Positions 6,881-14,078 are shown, counted from the first letter of the stretch. The stretch is DNA of 16,691 bases from JALHTG01 sp964653695 (GCA_964653695.1 CAZZFQ010000027.1:1-16691); one strand, 5' to 3'. Numbers and translations are program-made. Notes: a model not told the origin generated them from the letters alone.

Positions 6881-7825
6881 ATGTTGAAGATTTTGATTTC
6901 GTTCAACCTTGATGAAGAGCATGTCGAGAGGATTCGTTCCTGTTTGTCTGGCATTGATGTCAAGAAAAGCTCGGATCCAGGCGTACTTCTATCAGAGATC
7001 TGCGATGCAGAGGTCCTTCTTGCGGGCAGATTCAACAGTGAGATGTTCAAAGCTGCAAAAAGGCTGAAGTGGGTTCAGGCCATAGCGGCGGGAGTTGACA
7101 GGTTCCTTTTCGGTGAGTTTGTATCCTCAGATGTTGTCCTCACAAATGCGAGAGGCGTTCATCCCGCTCAGGTCTCTGATCACGTTCTTGCCCTGATCTT
7201 AGCGTTCAGCAGAAAACTCAACATATTCACGAAGTCTCAATATCAACGAAAATGGGCCCGTCTTCAATGCGAAGAACTTCAGGGAAAGGTCCTTGGCATA
7301 GTTGGCCTAGGAGCGATTGGAAGAGAGATTGCTCGAAAGGCAAAATGCTTCGGTATGAGAATCTTAGCCGTAGATAGAGACATGGCCGCGGCTCCAACCT
7401 CCGTAGACGAATTGCTCAGGCCACAAGCCCTGTCGACCTTGCTAAAGCAATCCGATTTCGTTGTCCTATCAGTACCTCTCACCCGGGAAACTGAAGGGCT
7501 GATCGGAGAACCAGAACTGACGACAATGAGGAAAGATGCCATTTTGATCAACGTGAGCCGGGGTAGGATAGTTCAGGAACAAGTGCTTGTCAAGGCTCTG
7601 AGAGAAGGCAAGATAGGAGGCGCTGGCCTCGACGTATTCGAAGAAGAACCTTTGCCATTTAGCTCTGAGCTTTGGGACATGGAGAACGTCATTATTACGC
7701 CGCATGTAGCTGGCTCAACTCCTCACTACTGGGCCAGGGTCTGCGACATCTTCTGCGAAAACCTGAAGCGTTATACTTCAGGGCAACCACTGATCAATGT
7801 TATTGACAAGAAGGCAGGCTATTAG
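6881..7825 (+). CDS. D-isomer-specific 2-hydroxyacid dehydrogenase
   Basis: Complete enzyme of 314 aa without an ACT domain. Two-part substrate domain with the AAGVDRF turn (69-75), Rossmann loop GLGAIG (143-147 area) with D165 at the end of strand 2 suggesting NAD rather than NADP, catalytic R227 in INVSRGRIV, E256 in FEEEPLP, and H275 in ITPHVAGSTPHY. The family interconverts 2-oxo acids and D-2-hydroxy acids (glycerate/glyoxylate, lactate-like, phosphoglycerate). The substrate cannot be read from sequence. ATG 6881 has GAGG (6871-6874) at good distance; an ATG at 6869 would add four residues but has no ribosome-binding site. It is clearly diverged from the dehydrogenase at the window start, with a different glycine loop and middle region, so it is not a recent duplicate. 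Confidence 0.92.
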   Translation: MLKILISFNLDEEHVERIRSCLSGIDVKKSSDPGVLLSEICDAEVLLAGRFNSEMFKAAKRLKWVQAIAAGVDRFLFGEFVSSDVVLTNARGVHPAQVSDHVLALILAFSRKLNIFTKSQYQRKWARLQCEELQGKVLGIVGLGAIGREIARKAKCFGMRILAVDRDMAAAPTSVDELLRPQALSTLLKQSDFVVLSVPLTRETEGLIGEPELTTMRKDAILINVSRGRIVQEQVLVKALREGKIGGAGLDVFEEEPLPFSSELWDMENVIITPHVAGSTPHYWARVCDIFCENLKRYTSGQPLINVIDKKAGY

Positions 7826-7839
7826 CGCCTAGTCCAACG

Positions 7840-7853
7840 GAACGCTCCGTGAT
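7840..7853. repeat. Short interrupted palindrome ahead of orc1
   Basis: ACGGA and TCCGT flank ACGC just after the dehydrogenase stop. The arms are only 5 bp. It may be chance, a weak terminator stem, or part of an origin region; I cannot tell which. Confidence 0.2.
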
Positions 7854-7915
7854 TCAGAATTCCTCTCCGTATCAGTCGAAGAGATCTTTCATCTTCTCGA
7901 TCTTCATCACTTTCG

Positions 7916-7920
7916 TTTTT
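7916..7920 (+). terminator. T-run, possible archaeal terminator
   Basis: A pyrimidine-rich stretch (about 7897-7928) with five consecutive Ts lies 90 nt past the dehydrogenase stop and just before the orc1 TATA box. Archaeal RNA polymerase can stop at T-rich tracts without a hairpin. Confidence 0.35.
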
Positions 7921-7928
7921 CTCTCTTG

Positions 7929-7937
7929 CTTATATTG
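7929..7937 (+). promoter_or_regulatory. cdc6: TATA box for orc1/cdc6
   Basis: CTTATATTG, 49 nt before the GTG start at 7986, predicts a transcript start near 7958 and a leader of about 28 nt. There is no other good TATA element in the 160-nt gap. Confidence 0.55.
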
Positions 7938-7985
7938 GACGTGGGTTCATCTCGTTCATGAGGCGTCGTTGTCAGATTCGTTTGT

Positions 7986-9218
7986 GTGGAAGGGAAAGTG
8001 GCCGAGTATATAGAAGTAGCCATTTCAAAGATCAAAGATTCTGTATTCATCGATGAATCCAAACTTGATTTCGACTATATGCCGCCTAGGCTACCGCATA
8101 GAGATGCTCAACTTAAACGTCTAGCGCAAGCGTTCCATCTTTTACTAGACAACCCCGGTAGAGCCAGCCCCAAGGCGTTAATCTTTGGGGGGGTCGGTGT
8201 AGGTAAGACCGTTCTGGCGAAATATTTTGGCGAGAACCTCGTCAAGGTTGCAAAGAGTCGAGAAGTCAATCTGATTTATGTTTACTTGAACTGCCGAACG
8301 GTTGAGAGCAGATGGTCTCTGGTATTGAATTTGGCTGTGAAGATAAACCCGCATGAACTCGCTGCGAGGGGATACGGCCCAAGCCAGATGCTTCGAGGAA
8401 TCTACGACTACCTGAACGATAACGACCTACACCTGCTTCTAGCATTGGATGAGGTTGACTTCTTCATAAAGAGAACTGGCGAGAACGTGATATACGACTT
8501 CACAAGGCTAAGTGAAGAGCTCGCCAACTTCCCAAAGAGAATAGCGGTAATCTTCATTGCCAGAAACCATGGAATATATGAGCTCCCTCAACTTGATCCC
8601 AGCACGGTGAGCACCCTTTTCGGCGCGAACACGATTGAGCTCCCACCTTATCAGACCTCAGAGCTGAAGAACATTCTAATTCAGAGGACGATCGAAGCTT
8701 TCAAGCCACACACAGTATCCGAAGAGGTCATCGACTTCATAGCCGATATCGCTGGGGAGCAAGGGGATGCAAGATACGCGATTGAGATTCTGGCTTTCGC
8801 AGGGAGGTACGCCGACCTTGAAGACACCAAGAGAGTTACTCCAGAACACGTTAGGAAGGCACGGTCGAAGATACATCCACGAATCAGACGAGACGATCTG
8901 ATCCCTCTCTCCATTCAAGAGAAGGTGATACTTCTCGCTGTGGCACGAGGGTTGAAGCCTGACGAAGCATACATAGATCTCAAAGATGTCAGTAAGGCCT
9001 ATCAGATATGCTGCGAAGAATATGGCCTCACAAAGATTGGACTTGCCCAGTTGCAGGGTGTCTTAACAGAACTCTCCAAAACTGGACTTATCGACATAAA
9101 AAATCTTGAGGGCAGACTCCTAGTAAGCCTTCCAGAGATCCCGATCGAGATCCTTAGAAGAGAGTTGGAGAACATAATCAGAGATGAGAGAAACAGTAAA
9201 CCTCAGAATAAGAAATGA
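7986..9218 (+). CDS. cdc6: Orc1/Cdc6 family replication initiator (AAA+ ATPase)
   Basis: 410 aa, the usual length. It binds origin DNA and helps load the MCM helicase. Seen: the family entry YMPPRLPHRDAQLKRL (31-46), Walker A GGVGVGKT (68-75), Walker B LALDEVDFF (152-160), sensor-1 Asn in IARNHG (N194), sensor-2 GDARYAIEIL (R263), lid helices to about 295, then a winged-helix DNA-binding domain (about 305-390). All ATPase residues are intact, so this is an active-type Orc1 rather than a degraded paralogue. GTG 7986 is the first in-frame start after the predicted transcript start; a GTG at 7998, preceded by GGAAGGG, would drop four residues. The 3' end overlaps the next gene by 35 nt. Archaeal origins often lie beside such genes. 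Confidence 0.95.
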   Translation: MEGKVAEYIEVAISKIKDSVFIDESKLDFDYMPPRLPHRDAQLKRLAQAFHLLLDNPGRASPKALIFGGVGVGKTVLAKYFGENLVKVAKSREVNLIYVYLNCRTVESRWSLVLNLAVKINPHELAARGYGPSQMLRGIYDYLNDNDLHLLLALDEVDFFIKRTGENVIYDFTRLSEELANFPKRIAVIFIARNHGIYELPQLDPSTVSTLFGANTIELPPYQTSELKNILIQRTIEAFKPHTVSEEVIDFIADIAGEQGDARYAIEILAFAGRYADLEDTKRVTPEHVRKARSKIHPRIRRDDLIPLSIQEKVILLAVARGLKPDEAYIDLKDVSKAYQICCEEYGLTKIGLAQLQGVLTELSKTGLIDIKNLEGRLLVSLPEIPIEILRRELENIIRDERNSKPQNKK

Positions 9219-9495
9219 CAACTACGCCTCTGAAATGGAGAGCCTCCTAGGATCCAAGGCGAGGCTTAGGATCCTAAGACTCTTCGCCAAATATCCAAAC
9301 CATGCCTTCACTAAATACAGAATATGTCAAATAACAGGCTTGAAGCGCCAAGCTGCATCAAAACATATGAGAGAACTACTTGAGTGGAATCTGATTATGT
9401 CCAAAGGAGGAGAGATAGTGAGATACTACTTCAACATCAACAATGATCGAGCAGATGTGCTTCGCGAATTCTTCTCGAAGATGTTGCTCACATAA
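9184..9495 (+). CDS. Winged-helix DNA-binding protein overlapping orc1
   Basis: 103 aa, ArsR/MarR-like winged helix. Helix 1 LLGSKARLRILRLFAKYP (about 20-37), helix-turn-helix with TKYRICQITGLKRQAASKHMRELLEWNLI (about 41-69), then the wing SKGGEIVRYYFNIN (71-84), and a C-terminal helix that could dimerise. No metal-binding or ligand-binding residues are obvious. ATG 9184 overlaps the orc1 3' end in another frame, which suggests translational coupling; ATG 9235 (MESLLGSK) would start just before helix 1 without overlap, and neither has a strong ribosome-binding site. Role unknown: a regulator of orc1 or of the importer, or an origin-binding accessory protein. Other archaea do have winged-helix origin proteins, but I have no sequence evidence that this is one. 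Confidence 0.8.
   Translation: MRETVNLRIRNDNYASEMESLLGSKARLRILRLFAKYPNHAFTKYRICQITGLKRQAASKHMRELLEWNLIMSKGGEIVRYYFNINNDRADVLREFFSKMLLT
9265..9278. repeat. 14-bp perfect palindrome inside the winged-helix gene
   Basis: CTTAGGATCCTAAG is its own reverse complement. Its core TAGGATCC also occurs at 9248-9255, 19 bp upstream. It lies in the first third of the coding region. It may be a binding site for the encoded protein or simply coding chance (the codons read for RLRILR). Confidence 0.4.
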
Positions 9496-9536
9496 CAAGA
9501 CTGATACTCTTACTGTTCAAGAATCTGTGAGCCCTC

Positions 9537-9553
9537 AAGATCGCTTTGATCTT
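9537..9553. terminator. Hairpin between convergent genes
   Basis: AAGATC (9537-9542) and GATCTT (9548-9553) around a 5-nt loop, between the winged-helix stop and the stop of the small minus-strand gene. No T-run follows, so a terminator role is a guess from position. Confidence 0.25.
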
Positions 9554-9738
9554 CATCGGAAGATAAAGACCCTAAAAATGATTGAAATTATCACCACAGC
9601 GAACAGAAGAAGTACAATGGGAAGAAGAGTAGTTTGGAGAGCTGCGATGCTGATCGCCACGTAATCCTTCCAGTCAAGCTTGAGTTTTCCCTTCTGTTTC
9701 TCTCGATCCGAAGCACCTGCTTCTCTCTTAGTGTCCAT
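9553..9738 (-). CDS. Small tail-anchored membrane protein downstream of dppF
   Basis: 61 aa. The N-terminal 25 residues are highly charged (MDTKREAGASDREKQKGKLK), followed by a hydrophobic region (about 28-59) that could hold one long or two short membrane helices (AALQTTLLPIVLLLFAVV, IISIIFRVFIF). The charged-then-hydrophobic layout is not what a random frame gives. GAAGG lies about 8 nt before the ATG. It follows dppF by 44 nt on the same strand, so it may be the last gene of the importer ATPase operon. No family recognised. Possibilities are a small regulator or assembly partner of the transporter, or an unrelated membrane peptide. Confidence 0.55.
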   Translation of the reverse strand: MDTKREAGASDREKQKGKLKLDWKDYVAISIAALQTTLLPIVLLLFAVVIISIIFRVFIFR

Positions 9739-9776
9739 TGTGGCGCCTTCTCACGGAAGACTGATGATCTGCTTAT

Positions 9777-9798
9777 CGTATGCTATAGGTAGCATGCG
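9777..9798 (-). other. Stem-loop over the dppF stop codon
   Basis: A 9-bp stem (9777-9785 with 9790-9798, one G-T wobble) and a TAGG tetraloop. The dppF stop (9783-9785) is inside the stem. On the minus-strand RNA it could reduce read-through into the small membrane-protein gene or protect the 3' end of the mRNA. No T-run follows. Confidence 0.4.
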
Positions 9799-10745
9799 AC
9801 CTTACGGCCAGAGCCCACGTCAATCAGTTTTGGATGAGTGTTCTGGCACTTGTCCTTTGCATATTCACATCTTGGGTGGAATTTGCACCCTTTTGGAGGG
9901 TTGGTTGGGTTCGGTACCTCCCCGCTCAACACCGTTCTCTCTCTTGCTATGTCTGGATCCGGAATGGGTATGGCGGCGAAGAGAGCCTTGGTATATGGGT
10001 GCAACTGTTCCTTGAAGAGATCGCTTTTCGACCCGATCTCTACGATATCTCCTAGATACATCACCCCTATTGTGTCACTCATGTGTCGTATTACACTGAG
10101 GTTGTGAGAAATGAACAGATAGGCAAGCCCCATCTCCGCTTGAAGGTCTTTCAACATATTGAGCACTTGGGCCTGAACAGAGACATCAAGCGACGATGTC
10201 GGTTCATCAAGTACAATGAGCTCTGGCCTTAACGTCAAAGCCCTTGCGACGCAGATTCTCTGTCTCTGGCCACCACTGAATTCGTGCGCAAACCTGTTCA
10301 TGTGGTCTTCGCTCAGGCCGACCCTCATCAAAGATTTCAGAACAGTCTGATAGAGTTCCTCACCTTTCGCCAGTCCATTGATCAGGAGAGGCTCTCCGAC
10401 AATGTCCTTGATCATCCATCTAGGGTTGAGGGATGCATATGGATCTTGAAATACTATCTGCATTTTTCTTCGAAGGTGGCGAAGTTGTTCACCTTTCCAC
10501 TCTGATATGTCCTCTTTCCTGAAGAATATTCGTCCGTCAGTTGGGTTGATTAGTCTGAGAATGCATCTTCCAACTGTTGTCTTTCCACATCCAGACTCAC
10601 CTACCAAACCAACAGTTTCTCCTTGTGGAATGTCAAAGCTCACTCCATCAACAGCATAGACGTATCCTACGGTCTTCTTCAGCACGCCCCCACTAATTGG
10701 AAAATATTTCTTGAGACCTTCGACTCTAACCAGCACATCCGGCAA
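9783..10745 (-). CDS. dppF: Dipeptide/oligopeptide ABC importer ATPase (DppF/OppF)
   Basis: 320 aa, standard for the family. One of two cytoplasmic ATPases that drive peptide uptake. Seen: Walker A GESGCGKT (49-56), Q-loop Q100 in FQDPYASLNP (the DppF/OppF wording), signature FSGGQRQR (156-163), Walker B LIVLDEP (177-182), H-loop ISHN (H214). The C-terminal oligopeptide domain has GCKFHPRC (C287, C293), C300 and C318; this four-cysteine set was reported to hold an iron-sulfur cluster in a bacterial DppD. The start is TTG 10745, placed by the conserved N-terminus; an ATG 10 nt upstream is out of frame. It follows dppD by 15 nt and is surely co-transcribed. The substrate could also be a sugar or nickel, since these families overlap. 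Confidence 0.93.
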   Translation of the reverse strand: MPDVLVRVEGLKKYFPISGGVLKKTVGYVYAVDGVSFDIPQGETVGLVGESGCGKTTVGRCILRLINPTDGRIFFRKEDISEWKGEQLRHLRRKMQIVFQDPYASLNPRWMIKDIVGEPLLINGLAKGEELYQTVLKSLMRVGLSEDHMNRFAHEFSGGQRQRICVARALTLRPELIVLDEPTSSLDVSVQAQVLNMLKDLQAEMGLAYLFISHNLSVIRHMSDTIGVMYLGDIVEIGSKSDLFKEQLHPYTKALFAAIPIPDPDIARERTVLSGEVPNPTNPPKGCKFHPRCEYAKDKCQNTHPKLIDVGSGRKVACYL

Positions 10746-10760
10746 TTTCCGTCATCTCTT

Positions 10761-11888
10761 CTATCTGTGACCCGGCCCCGTGTACAGATGGCATGCGACT
10801 TTGTGATTCTCTTCAACTGTAATCATCTGAGGTCTTTCCTGCTTGCATGTATCCCAAGCACTGCGGCATCTCGGATGAAATCTACATCCCTCAGGTGGGT
10901 AAATGAGATTCGGAACGGTTCCCTCTATGGTCTCCAGTCTGTCTTGCTCCTTCGTCAAAGAAGGTATTGTTCTAAGCAGTCCCTTCGTGTATGGGTGAAG
11001 CGGATTCCTGAAAAGCCTCTTCGTATCGGCATATTCGACGACAACTCCCGCATACATCGCTGCAACAGTATCGCACATTTCGGCAACTATCCCCATGTCA
11101 TGCGTTATTATCATGATCGATGTTTGGAGGCTGCGCTTCAAATCGTTGAGTAAGGCCAGAATCTGGGCTTGAATCGTCACGTCAAGTGAAGTAGTAGCCT
11201 CGTCCGCTATCAAAAGCGAGGGCCCACAGGCCAAAGCCATCGCAATTATCGCTCTCTGACGCATCCCTCCACTCAGCTCATGAGGATACTGGTTTACAAC
11301 CTTCTCAGGGTACGGCATTCTAACAAGCCTTAGAAGATCTGTCGCTTTGCGAAGCGCGATTTTCTTTGTTTCCCGACCTGGCAGCCTTGGAGGGTTACTC
11401 ATTTGTGCTTCGAGTTCTGTAATCTCGGACTCAATCTGCCTCCGTTGATCAGATGGCGTGTTCTTGAGTTGCTCCTTCAATTCATCTATTCTTATTCGAA
11501 CTGCTTCCTTTCTAAGATCTTGATGAAGTAGAATGACTTCAGCAACCTGGTCGCCGATCGTCATGACCGGATTTATGTATGTCATAGGATCTTGAAAGAT
11601 CATTGCGATTTTGTTTCCCCGGATGCTCCTGATTTCTTCATCAGACATCTTGAGCAGGTCTTGTCCTTTGAACAAAACTTCTCCACCAACGATCTTTCCT
11701 GGCGGGTCCGGGACAAGTCTCAGAACAGAGAGAGAAGTAACAGATTTCCCGCATCCGGTCTCTCCGACGAGACCTAGAGTCTCTCCCTGCCCTATTGTCA
11801 AGTCGACTCCATCAAGCGCCTTGACTATACCCGCATACGTGTAGAAGTAGGTTTTCAAGTCTCGAATTTCAAGCACCGTCTCTGCCAT
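10761..11888 (-). CDS. dppD: Dipeptide/oligopeptide ABC importer ATPase (DppD/OppD) with coiled-coil insert
   Basis: 375 aa, about 40-50 longer than most. Walker A GETGCGKS (42-49), Q-loop FQDPMTYINP (Q99), signature LSGGMRQR (205-212), Walker B LLIADEATTSLD (225-236), H-loop ITHD (H263), and the C-terminal oligopeptide domain with C335, C341, C348 and C366, probably an iron-sulfur site as reported for a bacterial DppD. The extra length lies at about 125-178 in the helical subdomain between Q-loop and signature. It is very rich in E, K, Q and R and reads as an antiparallel or single coiled coil. It is the first gene of the minus-strand ATPase operon, with a TATA box about 80 nt upstream. It should pair with DppF under the DppB-DppC channel. 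Confidence 0.93.
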   Translation of the reverse strand: MAETVLEIRDLKTYFYTYAGIVKALDGVDLTIGQGETLGLVGETGCGKSVTSLSVLRLVPDPPGKIVGGEVLFKGQDLLKMSDEEIRSIRGNKIAMIFQDPMTYINPVMTIGDQVAEVILLHQDLRKEAVRIRIDELKEQLKNTPSDQRRQIESEITELEAQMSNPPRLPGRETKKIALRKATDLLRLVRMPYPEKVVNQYPHELSGGMRQRAIIAMALACGPSLLIADEATTSLDVTIQAQILALLNDLKRSLQTSIMIITHDMGIVAEMCDTVAAMYAGVVVEYADTKRLFRNPLHPYTKGLLRTIPSLTKEQDRLETIEGTVPNLIYPPEGCRFHPRCRSAWDTCKQERPQMITVEENHKVACHLYTGPGHR

Positions 11889-11966
11889 GTCACTTCAGCG
11901 CGTCCTTACACCGTTTTTCTTCTCATCTGTGAACTTGATACGACTTCAGAACTAGATGCAGGGGGG

Positions 11967-11973
11967 TATTTAT
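11967..11973 (-). promoter_or_regulatory. TATA box for the dppD-dppF operon
   Basis: ATAAATA on the minus strand, about 80 nt before the dppD ATG at 11888, predicts a start near 11945 and a leader of about 55 nt. It lies in the 152-nt gap after the membrane-protein gene on the same strand, so the ATPases need not depend on that gene's promoter. Confidence 0.55.
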
Positions 11974-12040
11974 GCATTGGACGAAAGAGAAGGAAGACCC
12001 ACATGTCCAGTCAGCTGCCTGTTGTGTTTCTTGATCTAAC

Positions 12041-12943
12041 CTAGTCTTGAGGTCCGCTCAGAGCCTCCGCAATAGAAAGAACGCAGTAAGTCAGAACTGC
12101 CAGCGTCAACAAAATGCTAATGAACACAACAAGAAATGCCTGGCCTTGCGTCTGCTCGACGATGCCGAGTTCTCTCAGCCACCAAGGCACCGACTGAAAT
12201 ACGTGACCTCGGAGAAACTCAAGGACGCCTACCAGGGCGACCAAAGTAACCGCTATGAGAAATATCGGGGTTAGGATTTTCCTCCAAGCTGACCTCTTCG
12301 ATCTTTTTTGCACAACATCCGTCGCAAAGCGTGACGATGAATTCATCTTCGGCTGTGGCGTTGGCAGTACGATTTGCGAGAGTCTTGCTCCTATATCCAT
12401 CAGCGCGAAAGCAAAATCCTTGATGCTCCAAAGAATGACATCGGCAGTAACCGTGACTGTGTCTGCAAGATACCTTCTGGCAAGAAGGAATACTCCCACT
12501 CCTGTCAGCATCCCCGCTGATGCGAGAAACGGAATCTTGTAGCAATTGGCTATCGACACCGTTATGGCTGCGACTCTAATGCCTAGTAGGAGTCCGAAAG
12601 CTGTTGCAGCAACATTGCGTGTCCCCCCTTTGAACATGAGACATACCGAGACAAGTATGGACCCGCCCAGTAGTGAACTGACTATCGTGATGAACGACCA
12701 CAAGGGCAATAGTTCCATTCGATGAAATTGAAGAATGGCAGGATTCAACTCTCCAACTGTGCCGAAGTACTCAAGAGAGATCCAGGTAAGAAGAGCATCC
12801 ATGACTCCCGTTATAGTCATCAGGTAAACAAGAAGCCTACTTCCTCGACTTCTCTTCCAGGCTCTGAGCAGTAGCGTCGTACACGGTGCTTCGTGATCAC
12901 GGGTCATTGCAGGATTTCGCCCGAACGCGGTTGCTCTCAGCAT
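12041..12943 (-). CDS. Six-helix membrane protein of unknown function (DUF5658-like N-terminus)
   Basis: 300 aa. Predicted membrane helices at about 38-60, 79-104, 112-132, 137-157, 222-244 and 268-292, with a polar loop of about 60 residues at 160-220 that is positively charged (KRSKRSAWRK) and so probably cytoplasmic. The first helix holds DALLTWISLEYF followed by ELNPAI, which resembles the DUF5658 pattern of an Asp-led helix then a conserved E-x-NP; I am not certain of that match. No catalytic motif seen. It lies between the permease and ATPase halves of the importer and shares its upstream region with dppB. An ATG at 12907 could be the true start, but GAAGGA lies about 10 nt before ATG 12943. 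It could be an importer partner or an unrelated insertion in the locus. Confidence 0.75.
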   Translation of the reverse strand: MLRATAFGRNPAMTRDHEAPCTTLLLRAWKRSRGSRLLVYLMTITGVMDALLTWISLEYFGTVGELNPAILQFHRMELLPLWSFITIVSSLLGGSILVSVCLMFKGGTRNVAATAFGLLLGIRVAAITVSIANCYKIPFLASAGMLTGVGVFLLARRYLADTVTVTADVILWSIKDFAFALMDIGARLSQIVLPTPQPKMNSSSRFATDVVQKRSKRSAWRKILTPIFLIAVTLVALVGVLEFLRGHVFQSVPWWLRELGIVEQTQGQAFLVVFISILLTLAVLTYCVLSIAEALSGPQD

Positions 12944-12962
12944 AACGCTGGTCCTTCTCTAT

Positions 12963-12975
12963 GATAAAGGTTATC
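12963..12975. promoter_or_regulatory. Small palindrome in the divergent promoter region
   Basis: GATAA-agg-TTATC lies in the 100-bp gap between the divergent membrane-protein gene and dppB. On the minus strand its CTTTATC could act as a TATA element about 22 nt before ATG 12943, implying a nearly leaderless mRNA. On the plus strand TTATCTA (12971-12977) could serve dppB. It could also be an operator. Low confidence. Confidence 0.3.
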
Positions 12976-13022
12976 TATGTGAACGCTACTGCAAAAGATC
13001 CGAGCAAGAAGATCAACAGAAC

Positions 13023-13038
13023 GTTGAGGTATCTCAAC
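13023..13038 (+). promoter_or_regulatory. Hairpin holding the dppB ribosome-binding site
   Basis: GTTGAG-GTAT-CTCAAC, perfect 6-bp arms with a 4-nt loop, ends 5 nt before the dppB ATG. The only Shine-Dalgarno-like GAGGT (13026-13030) lies in its left arm and loop, so folding would hide it. It could equally be a protein-binding operator. Confidence 0.4.
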
Positions 13039-13043
13039 AAAAC

Positions 13044-14075
13044 ATGCGCCTGAGAGACTACGTCATAAGGCGGCTAATCCTGCTGTTGCCTGTACTTTTC
13101 GGAGTGACCTTGATAGCCTTCACTTTGTCTCACGTCATTGGAGATCCAGTGGCGGCCTATGTGAGTGAGCGTACTCCTGAATGGCAGATTAAGCAGGTGA
13201 TTGCGCAAAAGGGTCTAGACAAGCCGATCTTCGTGCAGTACGGGATCTATGTCAGCGACCTGCTGAGAGGAGACTGGGGTTTGACGCGTTCCGTGAATGA
13301 CAGACCAGTGACCGATGTGATCAGGGAATTCTTCCCACCGACGTTCGAGTTGACAGCCGCCTCTCTTGCAATGATAGTCGTCATCGCTATTCCGTTAGGG
13401 ATTATCTCCGCGACCCACAAGGACAAACCCCTCGACCACGCAACCAGACTCTTCGCCCTGAGCGGGGTTTCCATGCCAGTCTTCTGGCTGGGACTTTTGA
13501 TGCTATTCGTTTTCTACTACCGATTTGAAATAATGGGGTTGCCAAGTCTTCCCAGCGGTGGACGGGTAAGCACGTTTCTTTATCCTCCCTTGGCATCGAT
13601 CACGGGATTCTATCTACTAGATAGCATTCTGCAAGCAAGAGTTGACGCGTTCTTCGATGTCCTCGCTCATCTCATAATGCCCGCGTTTGTCCTCGGATAT
13701 AACGGTCTCACAATGGTCACAAGGATGATGCGTTCAAGCATGCTGGAAGTGATGCGGCAGGACTACATTATGCTGGCCAGATCGAAAGGATTGCCGGAAA
13801 GGATTGTCATCTACAGGCACGCGATGAAGAACGCCATGATTCCGACCGTCACGGTTGTTGGATTGGCTTTTGGTAGCCTTCTGACGGGCGCACCGATTAC
13901 CGAGACTGTCTTCTCATGGCCAGGATTGGGCAGATGGGCGGCTGGAGCCATACTAAGAACTGACTTCAGTGCAATATCAGGATTCGCGATTGTATCAGCC
14001 CTGGTTTACGTAATGGTGAATATGATCGTGGATATTCTCTACGCGTTCATCGACCCGCGGATCAGGTTGGGATGA
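13044..14075 (+). CDS. dppB: Dipeptide/oligopeptide ABC importer permease (DppB/OppB)
   Basis: 343 aa. Classic N-terminus MRLRDYVIRRLILLLPVLFG, with helix 1 followed by the conserved outside loop containing FSHVIGDPV-like wording and LDKPIFVQYGIY, DLLRGDWG. Membrane helices continue at about 100-122, 136-155, 215-232, 270-292 and 310-332. The cytoplasmic EAA loop that contacts the ATPases reads ARSKGLPERIVIYRHAMKNA (about 243-262). Forms the channel with DppC. The two genes are 3 nt apart and so translationally linked. The N-terminus matches the family exactly, which supports ATG 13044. It diverges from the membrane-protein gene. Peptide is the likely cargo, though this permease family also serves nickel and some glycosides. 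Confidence 0.95.
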   Translation: MRLRDYVIRRLILLLPVLFGVTLIAFTLSHVIGDPVAAYVSERTPEWQIKQVIAQKGLDKPIFVQYGIYVSDLLRGDWGLTRSVNDRPVTDVIREFFPPTFELTAASLAMIVVIAIPLGIISATHKDKPLDHATRLFALSGVSMPVFWLGLLMLFVFYYRFEIMGLPSLPSGGRVSTFLYPPLASITGFYLLDSILQARVDAFFDVLAHLIMPAFVLGYNGLTMVTRMMRSSMLEVMRQDYIMLARSKGLPERIVIYRHAMKNAMIPTVTVVGLAFGSLLTGAPITETVFSWPGLGRWAAGAILRTDFSAISGFAIVSALVYVMVNMIVDILYAFIDPRIRLG

Positions 14076-14078
14076 GGC

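Noticed and set aside
10623..11153. A 176-residue open frame on the plus strand, opposite dppD and dppF
   Set aside because: It lies antisense to two strongly conserved ATPases, crosses the gap between them and encodes no recognisable motif; the length is a by-product of codon use on the other strand.
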